Origin: Clostridiales bacterium
Lineage (GTDB): Bacteria; Bacillota; Clostridia; Oscillospirales; Butyricicoccaceae
DNA length: 6,226 bases
Direction of reading: 5' to 3'
NCBI GenBank assembly: GCA_026419635.1
Contig: JANZZB010000092.1
Location: 1-6,226 of the forward strand
Below are positions 1 to 5,982 of the stretch, in pieces. The notes beneath the pieces were generated by a model, which saw nothing but the letters and a program-made list of their open reading frames with translations, ran no database searches and had not been told where the DNA came from. Each line of letters starts with the position of its first letter. Within the stretch, counting starts at the first letter, position 1. The position numbers were made by a program, and so were the translations under genes.

Positions 1-30
1 GGTGTATATTGTGTGTGGACATAGTCTCGC

Positions 31-37
31 AAAGGAG
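31..37 (+). promoter_or_regulatory. ribosome-binding site deciding the nifS start
   Basis: The sequence AAAGGAG lies 7 nt before the ATG at 45. This supports that ATG over the in-frame TTG at 9, which lies upstream of the site and would add 12 residues unlike the family N-terminus. Confidence 0.85.
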
Positions 38-44
38 TGTTTTT

Positions 45-1235
45 ATGGAAAGGTTTGTATATGCAGATAATGCTGCAACAACACCTGTAGCTGAAAAAGT
101 GGCAAACGAAATGATGCCATTTTTAACAAAATATTATGGTAATGCATCGTCCCTGTATTCCATCGGAAGGGACAGCCGAAAAGCAATTATGGAGTCGCGT
201 GAAAAAGTCGCGTCCCTTATAAAAGCGCAGCCTGCCGAAATTATTTTTACTGGTTCCGGCACGGAAGCGGATAATATGGCGCTCAAAGGCATAATGCATT
301 CAAAAAGGGCCAAGGGCAAACATCTTATTACTTCGTCAATTGAACATCACGCCATCCTTCATACGGCGAAAACTTTGGAAAAAGAAGGATTTGAAGTTAC
401 GTATCTTCCGGTTGATAAAGATGGTCTGATTTTAATCGACGAGTTAAAAGCAGCGATTCGTCCGGATACGGCGCTTGTTTCCATTATGATGGCAAACAAC
501 GAAATCGGAACAATAGAGCCGATCGCGGAAATCGGCGCTATATGCCGTGATGCTGGCGTACTATTTCATACCGATGCGGTTCAGGCTGCCGGACACATCT
601 CGATTGATGTTAATGAAATGAAGATCGACTTACTATCTTTATCCGGGCATAAAATGAACGCACCTAAAGGAATCGGAGCTCTTTACATTCGCAAAGGTGT
701 TATGATCAACCCGATTATTGATGGCGGCGGACAGGAACGCAATTTACGCTCCGGAACAGAAAATACAGCCGGAATTGTTGCATTGGGTGTTGCTGCTGCG
801 GAAGCAGAAAGCCATATGCAGGAAAATATAACCCGTCTGACGGCTATGCGCGACAGGCTGATTGAAGGAGTTCTTAAAATTCCTTACTGCCATTTAACCG
901 GCCATCCGAAAAAACGTCTTCCCGGAACGGCAAGCTTTGTTATCGAAGCGATAGAAGGCGAATCCTTGGTATTGCTTCTTGATCTGAATGGAATTTGCGG
1001 ATCGACTGGGTCTGCATGCTCGACCGGATCGCTTGATCCTTCTCACGTGCTAACCGGAATCGGACTGTCACATGATATTGCTCACGGTTCGCTTCGGCTT
1101 ACACTGGGTGTTCAAAATAATGAAGAAGATGTAGATTATATACTGGAAAAACTGCCGCAGGTTGTTGAACGACTTCGTTCAATGTCTCCGGTGTGGGATG
1201 CACAAAAGAATTGCCCAAGCGGGCTTAAAGTTTAA
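45..1235 (+). CDS. nifS: cysteine desulfurase, NifS/IscS type
   Basis: This PLP-dependent enzyme converts L-cysteine to L-alanine and carries the released sulfur as a persulfide for Fe-S cluster assembly and, in relatives, tRNA thiolation. The protein is 396 aa, the usual family length. The N-terminus YADNAATTP is characteristic. The GSGTEADNMA stretch (about 70-79) and EHHA (100-103) line the cofactor site, TDAVQ (176-180) contains the Asp and Gln that hold PLP, and SGHK places the Schiff-base lysine at K203. RSGTEN (235-240) and RLPGT (291-295) are also family-typical. The flexible loop STGSACSTGS carries the catalytic cysteine C325. The start is set by AAAGGAG 7 nt upstream. nifU follows after 26 nt, so the two are almost certainly co-transcribed and act as sulfur donor and scaffold. 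The product could equally be labelled IscS; sequence alone does not separate a general housekeeping role from a specialised one. Confidence 0.96.
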   Translation: MERFVYADNAATTPVAEKVANEMMPFLTKYYGNASSLYSIGRDSRKAIMESREKVASLIKAQPAEIIFTGSGTEADNMALKGIMHSKRAKGKHLITSSIEHHAILHTAKTLEKEGFEVTYLPVDKDGLILIDELKAAIRPDTALVSIMMANNEIGTIEPIAEIGAICRDAGVLFHTDAVQAAGHISIDVNEMKIDLLSLSGHKMNAPKGIGALYIRKGVMINPIIDGGGQERNLRSGTENTAGIVALGVAAAEAESHMQENITRLTAMRDRLIEGVLKIPYCHLTGHPKKRLPGTASFVIEAIEGESLVLLLDLNGICGSTGSACSTGSLDPSHVLTGIGLSHDIAHGSLRLTLGVQNNEEDVDYILEKLPQVVERLRSMSPVWDAQKNCPSGLKV

Positions 1236-1261
1236 GTTGGATATTTAGGAGACGAAACGAT

Positions 1262-1690
1262 ATGATGTACAGCCAAAAAGTAATGGATCATTTTGCCAAT
1301 CCGATAAACGTCGGCGAAATTGATAATGCAGATGGGGTCGGTGAAGTTGGCAACTTAAAATGCGGAGATATCATGAAAATCTATCTCAAAATAGAAAATG
1401 ATATTATCGTAGACGTAAAATTTAAGACATTTGGATGCGGTGCCGCCGTTGCAACAAGTTCTATGGCAACCGAAATGGTAAAAGGAAAATCAATTAAAGA
1501 AGCGTTGAAATTGACAAATACCGCTGTAATGGAAGCTTTGGAAGGGTTGCCGCCGGTTAAGGTTCACTGCTCGGTTTTGGCTGAGGAAGCGTTAAAATCT
1601 GCCATTGCGGATTATTATAAAAAACAGGGTATTGACCCGACTCCGATTATTGGATGCTCCGGCGAATGCAAAACGTGCTGCAAAGAGTAG
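1262..1690 (+). CDS. nifU: Fe-S cluster assembly scaffold, NifU/IscU-like
   Basis: This is a 142-aa U-type scaffold on which [Fe-S] clusters are assembled from sulfur delivered by the desulfurase encoded just upstream. The three ligand cysteines are visible: C34 in KCGD (with D36), C59 in FGCGAA, and C103 in HCSVLAEEA. The LPPVK motif (96-100) just before the third cysteine corresponds to the LPPVK sequence that HscA-type chaperones recognise in IscU. The C-terminal NifU/Nfu and ferredoxin-like domains of full-length nitrogen-fixation NifU are absent, so this is the short form. An unusual tail, GCSGECKTCCKE, adds C132, C136, C139 and C140. The first of two adjacent ATGs (1262, 1265) is chosen because AGGAG at 1247-1251 is 10 nt before it. 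No clear rho-independent terminator follows, so some readthrough towards rpmH is possible. Confidence 0.95.
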   Translation: MMYSQKVMDHFANPINVGEIDNADGVGEVGNLKCGDIMKIYLKIENDIIVDVKFKTFGCGAAVATSSMATEMVKGKSIKEALKLTNTAVMEALEGLPPVKVHCSVLAEEALKSAIADYYKKQGIDPTPIIGCSGECKTCCKE

Positions 1691-1774
1691 TTTGGCAAAA
1701 TACAAAAAGTAATAAAAACTTCACAATAAACTTATTGGAATAAAATTGTCGAAAGTTGCTTGGCCAAAATTTTG

Positions 1775-1804
1775 TTGACATAAATATGAAAATTAATATA
1801 TAAT
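1775..1804 (+). promoter_or_regulatory. sigma-A-type promoter of the rpmH cluster
   Basis: A perfect -35 TTGACA (1775-1780) is followed by an 18-bp AT-rich spacer and a perfect -10 TATAAT (1799-1804). The predicted transcript starts near 1811, leaving a leader of roughly 85 nt before rpmH. The A/T-rich stretch just upstream, including the palindrome CAAAATTTTG (1765-1774), could act as an UP element. A strong promoter fits the high demand for ribosomal protein L34. The rest of the 1691-1774 stretch is AT-rich with no gene or clear terminator. Confidence 0.88.
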
Positions 1805-1828
1805 ACAAAATGCGCAATTATCAGAGGC

Positions 1829-1870
1829 GCAGGCATTATTGTATTATTTGCGGGCATTTTGACGCCTGCA
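1829..1870 (+). promoter_or_regulatory. possible alternative-pairing leader of rpmH
   Basis: Two imperfect direct repeats, GCAGGCATT (1829-1837) and GCGGGCATT (1850-1858), can each pair with the same arm, GCCTGC (1864-1869). The nearer pairing gives a 7-bp stem (1849-1855 with 1864-1870, one G-U) and an 8-nt loop. The farther one gives 6 bp with a long loop. The arm ends 11 nt before the strong ribosome-binding site AGGAGGTG. The pairings are read directly from the sequence; any regulatory role is inference. Confidence 0.35.
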
Positions 1871-1894
1871 TGGAAATTGTAGGAGGTGTAAGAA

Positions 1895-2029
1895 ATGCTG
1901 AGAACATATCAGCCTAAAAAACGTCATCGCAGCAAAGTACACGGTTTTCGTAAAAGAATGGCTACAAGCAATGGACGAAAAGTTCTTGCAAGAAGACGCG
2001 CAAAGGCTAGAGCGAAGTTAACTCATTAA
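1895..2029 (+). CDS. rpmH: 50S ribosomal protein L34
   Basis: This is a 44-aa, very basic protein of the large ribosomal subunit. The sequence is diagnostic of bacterial L34: it opens MLRTYQPKKRHRSKVHGFRK, continues with the invariant RMATSNGRKVLARRRAK, and ends ARAKLTH. Its length is the family norm. The start is supported by AGGAGGTG at 1881-1888, 6 nt before the ATG, one of the strongest ribosome-binding sites in the window. It is the first gene downstream of a consensus promoter and is followed by a hairpin before rnpA. It is followed by rnpA, as in most bacteria. Confidence 0.98.
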   Translation: MLRTYQPKKRHRSKVHGFRKRMATSNGRKVLARRRAKARAKLTH

Positions 2030-2032
2030 TTT

Positions 2033-2071
2033 TTAAGACCGCTTTCAATTCATAGCGGTCTTAACTATTTT
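2033..2071 (+). terminator. rpmH-rnpA hairpin, weak terminator or attenuator
   Basis: A perfect 11-bp inverted repeat, TTAAGACCGCT (2033-2043) and AGCGGTCTTAA (2054-2064), encloses a 10-nt loop. It is followed by CTATTTT, a broken rather than continuous T-tract. It begins 4 nt after the rpmH stop codon. The stem is clear. I infer that it acts as a partial terminator or as an RNA-processing/stability element that lowers rnpA and downstream expression relative to rpmH. No separate promoter for rnpA is visible. Confidence 0.65.
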
Positions 2072-2077
2072 GCCTCC

Positions 2078-2083
2078 GGAGAG
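2078..2083 (+). promoter_or_regulatory. ribosome-binding site deciding the rnpA start
   Basis: GGAGAG lies 10 nt before the ATG at 2094. It sits inside the region that would be coding if the in-frame TTG at 2070 were used, which argues for the ATG. The site is part of the short palindrome CTCCGGAG (2074-2081). Confidence 0.65.
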
Positions 2084-2093
2084 CAGGTATTCT

Positions 2094-2438
2094 ATGCATT
2101 TTACCGAATCACTTACGGAAAACCGGAACTTTATGCGTCTTTACCGCTCGGGGAAAAATGCTGCCGGAGCCGCAATTGCAGTTTACTGCAAAAGAAACAA
2201 TCTAGGTATGAATCGTTTAGGGATCACTGTCAGTGTTAAGCTTGGCGGAGCGGTTATAAGAAACCGGACACGCCGTCGCATTAAAGAGGCATACCGCTTG
2301 CATGAGGCCGAGTTTCGAAAAGGCTATGATATTGTTATTGTCGCACGGCATCGGGCTAAAACGGAATCTTTTTGTGCTTTGGAACAGGGTATTTGCAAAG
2401 TGTTTCAAACGCTTGGCATGATGAAAGAAGAAAAATGA
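2094..2438 (+). CDS. rnpA: ribonuclease P protein component
   Basis: This is the protein subunit of RNase P, which binds the catalytic RNA and helps remove 5' leaders from precursor tRNAs. From the ATG it is 114 aa, the normal size. Family hallmarks in order are SLTENRNFMRLYRSGK (about 6-21), NRLGITVSVKLGGAVIRNR (40-58) with the RNR signature at 56-58, and RRRIKEAYR (60-68), the basic helix that contacts RNase P RNA and the pre-tRNA leader. GYDIVIVAR (78-86) forms the last core strand. An in-frame TTG at 2070 would add 8 residues (MPPESRYS) that are not family-like and would consume the ribosome-binding site. It follows rpmH after a hairpin, and its stop codon overlaps the yidD start in an ATGA, implying translational coupling. 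Confidence 0.96.
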   Translation: MHFTESLTENRNFMRLYRSGKNAAGAAIAVYCKRNNLGMNRLGITVSVKLGGAVIRNRTRRRIKEAYRLHEAEFRKGYDIVIVARHRAKTESFCALEQGICKVFQTLGMMKEEK

Positions 2439-2647
2439 AGAAGCTGTTAATTTTTTTTATACGCATTTATAGGACTTATTTTTCCGGAATAAAATCGGCT
2501 CCAAGCTGCCGTTATATTCCGTGCTGTTCGGAATATGCACTTTTAGCAGTGGAAAAGCATGGCGCGCTTAAGGGCGGGCTTTTGGCTATTTGGAGGCTCC
2601 TGCGATGCAATCCTTTTTCTCGCGGAGGTTATGACCCCGTACCATAA
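2435..2647 (+). CDS. yidD: membrane protein insertion efficiency factor YidD
   Basis: This 70-aa protein of the YidD (former DUF37/haemolytic) family is associated with the inner face of the membrane and aids YidC-dependent insertion. The family core is present: SCRYIPCCSEYALLAVEKHG (24-43), then KGGLLAIWRLLRCNPF (46-61) and the near-invariant end GGYDPVP (64-70). The N-terminus KKLLIFFIRIYRTYFS (2-17) can form the basic amphipathic helix expected for membrane association. Position 30, often Thr or Ser in this family, is Cys, giving adjacent C30-C31. An ATG with a 4-nt overlap with rnpA (ATGA) is preferred over an in-frame upstream ATG at 2372 that lies well inside rnpA. Only a weak AAAGAAG precedes it, so translation is probably coupled to rnpA. 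It lies 36 nt before yidC, its functional partner. Confidence 0.95.
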   Translation: MKKLLIFFIRIYRTYFSGIKSAPSCRYIPCCSEYALLAVEKHGALKGGLLAIWRLLRCNPFSRGGYDPVP

Positions 2648-2683
2648 ATAGAATAAACACTCCATATCGGAGGGATATAGTTA

Positions 2684-3619
2684 ATGGATCTTATTTCAAT
2701 TCCGTTTGGGTATATACTAAGATATATACTGCAATTTGTGGGTTCTTACGGCCTTGCAATTATTCTGTTTACCATTTTAACAAAGCTGATTATATTGCCG
2801 CTTGCTGTGAAATCAAAGAGCGCTATGATAGACGTGCAGCGTCTTCAGCCGAAGCTGAAAGATTTGCAGAAAAAATATGCTACGGATAAAGCCCGTTATC
2901 AACAGGAAGTGGAAAAACTTTATAAAGCGGAAGGCGTGAACCCGGCAGGAAGCTGTTTGCCTACGCTGATTACATTTCCGATCATGATCGGTCTTTATTA
3001 TGTTATTACCAGACCGCTTTCTTTTTTGATGAGTCTGACCCCGCTTCAGATCAGCCAGGTGGCGCAGCGCCTCGGTATGGATATGAGCAAAATTATCGGT
3101 GCGCACCTTAACTCGATTGAGATCAGTGTTGCAAATCAGCTTCAGGGAAATTTATCAAAAGTCGCGGACATTTCAAAGAATATTTTTGAAATCAATTTTC
3201 ATTTTTTAGGAATCAATCTTGCGGCCACTCCGCAATGGAATCCTGCCAATAAAGAGTTTTCACTTGTTTTACTGCTCATCCCTATTTTATCGGGACTTAC
3301 CGCGTTCTTAATGAGCAGGATAACAATGAAAGCGCAGGAGAAAATATCGGGAGGCCCGATGCCGGGCGGGCAGAGCACTGCTACCATGATGTATATGATG
3401 CCCTTAATGTCTGTTTGGTTCGGCTTTATGTTCCCGACAGGCGTAGGTCTTTACTGGATTGTCAGCAATATCATCGGCGCAATCCAAGAATATTTTCTCA
3501 CAAGCTACTTTGCTAAAAAGTTAAAACAAAAAGAAGCAGAGCTTGAGGAGAAAAAAAGAAAAAGAGCACTCAGAAAAGAGCAGGAAGCATCCAAGGAGGA
3601 TAAGGGAGATGAACAATAA
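2684..3619 (+). CDS. yidC: membrane protein insertase YidC/SpoIIIJ
   Basis: This member of the YidC/Oxa1/Alb3 family inserts and folds membrane proteins, alone or with Sec. It is 311 aa and of the short Gram-positive type, lacking the large periplasmic domain of proteobacterial YidC. No lipoprotein signal or lipobox is seen at the N-terminus. Hydrophobic segments lie near 20-42, 91-110, 192-211, 234-250 and 252-272, giving the five-helix core. A basic cytoplasmic hairpin rich in Lys and Gln (43-84) follows the first. The polar groove residue of the first core helix, Arg in the Bacillus homologues, appears to be K34 (TILTKLIILPL). The loop between the second and third core helices (about 112-190) is long. 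The C-terminus (275-311) is a highly charged Lys/Glu tail of the kind that binds ribosomes. GGAGGG at 2669-2674 supports the start. The 3' end overlaps jag by 11 nt. Confidence 0.96.
   Translation: MDLISIPFGYILRYILQFVGSYGLAIILFTILTKLIILPLAVKSKSAMIDVQRLQPKLKDLQKKYATDKARYQQEVEKLYKAEGVNPAGSCLPTLITFPIMIGLYYVITRPLSFLMSLTPLQISQVAQRLGMDMSKIIGAHLNSIEISVANQLQGNLSKVADISKNIFEINFHFLGINLAATPQWNPANKEFSLVLLLIPILSGLTAFLMSRITMKAQEKISGGPMPGGQSTATMMYMMPLMSVWFGFMFPTGVGLYWIVSNIIGAIQEYFLTSYFAKKLKQKEAELEEKKRKRALRKEQEASKEDKGDEQ
3593..3599 (+). promoter_or_regulatory. ribosome-binding site of jag inside the yidC end
   Basis: A full-consensus AAGGAGG sits within the last codons of yidC, 9 nt before the ATG at 3609. 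It fixes the jag start and argues against the in-frame ATG at 3543, whose 22 extra Lys/Arg-rich residues would be an out-of-frame reading of the yidC tail. Confidence 0.85.
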
Positions 3620-4499
3620 TCCCGAAGTTCTAAAAGTGGTTGAAGCAACAGGAACGACAATTACAGCGGCGATTGAAGCTGCTCTTAAAAAAATAAATAA
3701 AGACCGCGATGACGTAACCGTTGAGATACTCGAAAAACCCAGGTCCGGTTTCCTTGGAATCGGAGCGTCTCCGGCAAGAGTAGCCGTTTCGTATTATGAA
3801 AAAGAAGAAATCGTCAAACCACAGCAGCAGCCCAAGCCGGTTCAGCATATACAAACACAGCCACAGCAGAAAATACAGCCCAAGGCTCCGCAAATCCAAC
3901 AGCCGAAACCTGCCGTGACCGCACCGGTTGCAAATACGGCAAATCAAGCGCCGAAAATTCAGCCTGCGCAGGAAAAAAAGCAAACAACCTATTATCCTGC
4001 GACTTCGGAAGCGTCTCAAAGGGCAAAAGAATTTGTTGAGGGCTTGCTTAAACATTACGGAATAACTGCTGAAATCGATGTAAAAGAAGACAACGAGTAT
4101 AACATTGCTATGGAGCTTCGCGGAGATTATATGGGTGTTATCATTGGGCGCCGCGGAGATACGCTTGACGCGATTCAATATCTTTGCTCACTGGTTGTCA
4201 ATCGTAAGGAAGATAAACATTATAGAATTATTCTTGATACCGAGAATTATAGAGCAAAACGTGAAGAATCCTTGGAACGTCTCGCGAAAAAGATTGCGGG
4301 AAAAGTACTCAAATATAAGAAAAGCATGACGCTTGAGCCGATGAACCCGTATGAAAGGCGCATCATTCATTCGGCGCTTCAGGATTTTCGCGGGATTACG
4401 ACGTATTCCACCGGCAACGAACCAAACCGCCGCATTGTTGTAACGCTGGCAGGGTCCCAGAAAAATGGCGGCCAATCCGTGAGAAGATATAACAATTGA
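3609..4499 (+). CDS. jag: RNA-binding protein Jag/KhpB (SpoIIIJ-associated)
   Basis: This cytoplasmic RNA-binding protein is encoded beside YidC in many Firmicutes; in streptococci the family (KhpB/EloR) pairs with KhpA and influences cell elongation and division. It is 296 aa with the three expected parts. The Jag-N domain is at about 4-63, with the motif KPRSGFLGIGASPARV at 43-58. A disordered linker at about 70-125 is rich in Gln and Pro. A KH domain at about 136-212 has its GXXG loop as G180-R-R-G183 within VIIGRRGDTLDAIQYL. The R3H domain at about 216-280 shows R250-xxx-H254 (ERRIIHSAL), then TYSTGNEPNRRIVV. The start overlaps yidC by 11 nt with a consensus ribosome-binding site, implying co-transcription and coupling. 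A strong terminator begins 18 nt after its stop codon, so this is probably the last gene of the rpmH transcript. Confidence 0.95.
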   Translation: MNNNPEVLKVVEATGTTITAAIEAALKKINKDRDDVTVEILEKPRSGFLGIGASPARVAVSYYEKEEIVKPQQQPKPVQHIQTQPQQKIQPKAPQIQQPKPAVTAPVANTANQAPKIQPAQEKKQTTYYPATSEASQRAKEFVEGLLKHYGITAEIDVKEDNEYNIAMELRGDYMGVIIGRRGDTLDAIQYLCSLVVNRKEDKHYRIILDTENYRAKREESLERLAKKIAGKVLKYKKSMTLEPMNPYERRIIHSALQDFRGITTYSTGNEPNRRIVVTLAGSQKNGGQSVRRYNN

Positions 4500-4516
4500 C
4501 AAGGAACGAAAAGCGG

Positions 4517-4546
4517 ACCGGCGGGGAATTAGCCCGCCGGTTTTTT
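4517..4546 (+). terminator. rho-independent terminator after jag
   Basis: A perfect 9-bp GC-rich stem, ACCGGCGGG (4517-4525) with CCCGCCGGT (4533-4541), closes a 7-nt loop and runs straight into a T-tract (4541-4546). It is oriented for + strand transcription and lies between jag and mnmE, separating the rpmH-jag cluster from the tRNA-modification genes. Confidence 0.93.
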
Positions 4547-4570
4547 GAATGTAGAATATGTTTATAAATC

Positions 4571-4578
4571 AAAGGGGG
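4571..4578 (+). promoter_or_regulatory. ribosome-binding site deciding the mnmE start
   Basis: AAAGGGGG lies 8 nt before the GTG at 4587. It supports that GTG over the in-frame TTG at 4545, which falls inside the terminator T-tract. The intervening ATG at 4579 opens only a three-codon frame (Met-Lys-Lys-stop). Confidence 0.85.
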
Positions 4579-4586
4579 ATGAAAAA

Positions 4587-5951
4587 GTGAATACAACAAT
4601 CGCCGCCTGCTCAACGGCACCGGGAGCCGGAGCAATTGGAATCGTCCGTATGAGCGGACCGGAAGCGATTTTCGCCGCAGATTTCTTTTTTCATCCGAAA
4701 GGCAGTGCACGTTTTGCCGATTTGAAACCGCGTACGGTTTATTATGGAGAATTTACGGACAAAAACGGACAGATTCTTGATCTTTGTACCGCGGTTTTCT
4801 TCAAGGCGCCCAACAGCTATACTGGAGAAGACATTGTAGAAATTGACTGCCATGGCTCCCAAGCGCTTATTGCGGAGATTTTAACTTGTCTGTTTGAATA
4901 TGGAGTAAAACCCGCGCTTCCGGGAGAATTTACAAAAAGAGCATTCTTAAATGGAAAAATAGATCTTGCTTCCGCCGAAGCGGTTATTGACTTAATTACA
5001 GCGCAAAATGCTGCGGCTGTAAAAAATGCCGCGTCTCAGCTAAAAGGTTCGTTAGGGGACAAGCTTAAGAGGGTACGGCAGGAATTATTGAATCTTGTTT
5101 CACATTTTTACGCAGTCGTCGATTTTCCGGACGAAGGCGTCGATCCTTTTCTTATAAGCGAAGCAACCAAAACACTTATAAGCAGTACAAAGCAGATTGA
5201 ACAGCTTCTTAGAACCTATAACCGGGGCCGATTTTTAAAAGAAGGAATTCCGGTCGTTATTTTAGGAAAGCCCAACGTCGGAAAATCCTCTTTGTTAAAC
5301 GCACTCTGCGGTGAGGATAAAGCCATTGTTACGCCCTATGCAGGAACAACAAGAGATATTGTTGAAGCAAAGCTTCGGACAACGGGCTCGCTTCTTAGTT
5401 TGATGGATACCGCGGGAATCCGGGAAAGCGGCGAAGAAATCGAAAAGATCGGAATTACCCGTTCTAAACAGGCTGTGGAAAAAGCGCAGTTTGCGATTGC
5501 GGTCTTTGACGGGTCCCGGCCTTTGGATGAAAATGACCGGGAGGTGATCGACCTCTGCAGACAGATTTCGTCCATTGCGGTTGTTAATAAAAGCGATCTT
5601 ATAAAAAAACTGGACTTATCGCAACTTGAAAAGACGTTTGAGAAAATTGTTGAGGTCAGCGCTAAAACAGGCGACGGTCTTTCTCTCCTCGAAGAGGCGC
5701 TATCTGAAAAAACGGGATTAAACCAGGACTTTTCAGACAGTCTGATCACAAATATAAGACAGGCGGAAGCATTAAGAGGTGCGCTGGATCGTTTAACGGA
5801 AGCTTCGAACTCGATCGAAACAGGTATCACACCGGATGCCGTCGTGATGGATATCGAGGGTGCGTTGTTCCATCTTGGGGAAATTACGGGTGAAACGGTA
5901 AAAGAAGAGATTATTTCAAATATTTTTAGCAGGTTTTGTGTTGGCAAATAA
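4587..5951 (+). CDS. mnmE: tRNA uridine-5-carboxymethylaminomethyl GTPase MnmE
   Basis: MnmE (TrmE/ThdF) is a potassium-activated GTPase that works with MnmG to place a (carboxymethyl)aminomethyl group at C5 of wobble U34 in tRNAs reading NNA/NNG codons. From the GTG it is 454 aa, the normal length. The N-terminal folate-binding domain starts MNTTIAACSTAPGAGAIGIV and runs to about 120, including YTGEDIVEIDCHG (78-90) and LPGEFTKRAFLNGKIDL (111-127). The G domain interrupts the helical domain: P-loop GKPNVGKSS (227-235), TTRDIVE (254-260), DTAG (274-277), and NKSD (334-337). The protein ends FCVGK, whose C451 is the conserved catalytic-region cysteine. Start choice rests on AAAGGGGG 8 nt upstream and the family N-terminus. 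A terminator lies directly upstream and no convincing promoter is seen between it and the gene. mnmG follows. Confidence 0.97.
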   Translation: MNTTIAACSTAPGAGAIGIVRMSGPEAIFAADFFFHPKGSARFADLKPRTVYYGEFTDKNGQILDLCTAVFFKAPNSYTGEDIVEIDCHGSQALIAEILTCLFEYGVKPALPGEFTKRAFLNGKIDLASAEAVIDLITAQNAAAVKNAASQLKGSLGDKLKRVRQELLNLVSHFYAVVDFPDEGVDPFLISEATKTLISSTKQIEQLLRTYNRGRFLKEGIPVVILGKPNVGKSSLLNALCGEDKAIVTPYAGTTRDIVEAKLRTTGSLLSLMDTAGIRESGEEIEKIGITRSKQAVEKAQFAIAVFDGSRPLDENDREVIDLCRQISSIAVVNKSDLIKKLDLSQLEKTFEKIVEVSAKTGDGLSLLEEALSEKTGLNQDFSDSLITNIRQAEALRGALDRLTEASNSIETGITPDAVVMDIEGALFHLGEITGETVKEEIISNIFSRFCVGK

Positions 5952-5969
5952 TATACAATGTAATATAAT
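5941..5969 (+). promoter_or_regulatory. candidate sigma-A promoter of mnmG
   Basis: TTGGCA (5941-5946, five of six matches to the -35 consensus) is followed by an optimal 17-bp spacer and a perfect TATAAT (5964-5969). The -35 lies in the last codons of mnmE, encoding the conserved Val-Gly-Lys end. A start near 5975-5977 would leave only about 6-8 nt before the mnmG ATG. Chance is possible because the spacer region is AT-rich. Confidence 0.5.
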
Positions 5970-5982
5970 TAATAAGAATAAT

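Noticed and set aside
14..22. TGTGGACAT as a possible DnaA box
   Set aside because: It has seven of nine matches to TGTGGATAA and stands alone with no companions, so it is not evidence of an origin.
1..44. Possible 3' end of an upstream gene such as iscR
   Set aside because: A frame ending at the TAG at 22-24 is too short to identify. The context makes an upstream isc regulator plausible, but the sequence does not show it.
1760..1774. Overlapping palindromes TTGGCCAA and CAAAATTTTG upstream of the rpmH -35 as an operator
   Set aside because: Both are short and arise easily in AT-rich DNA, with no second copy in the window and no known regulator match. They are kept only as a possible UP element.
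1691..1774. Terminator after nifU
   Set aside because: The only complementary arms found (TTTGGC at 1691-1696 and GCCAAA at 1763-1768) are 66 nt apart with no following T-tract, so no terminator is supported.
3630..4178. Antisense 182-codon open frame across jag
   Set aside because: Its translation is low-complexity, Arg/Phe/Cys-rich and matches no family. It mirrors the jag coding frame and Gln/Pro linker, and no ribosome-binding site or promoter was identified.
4579..4590. Three-codon upstream frame (Met-Lys-Lys-stop) overlapping the mnmE start
   Set aside because: Its ATG directly abuts the ribosome-binding site, too close for efficient initiation, so it is probably accidental.
5336..5947. 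Antisense 203-codon open frame across mnmE
   Set aside because: It is Ser-rich with no recognisable domain and lies wholly inside a strongly conserved gene, so it is a codon-bias shadow.
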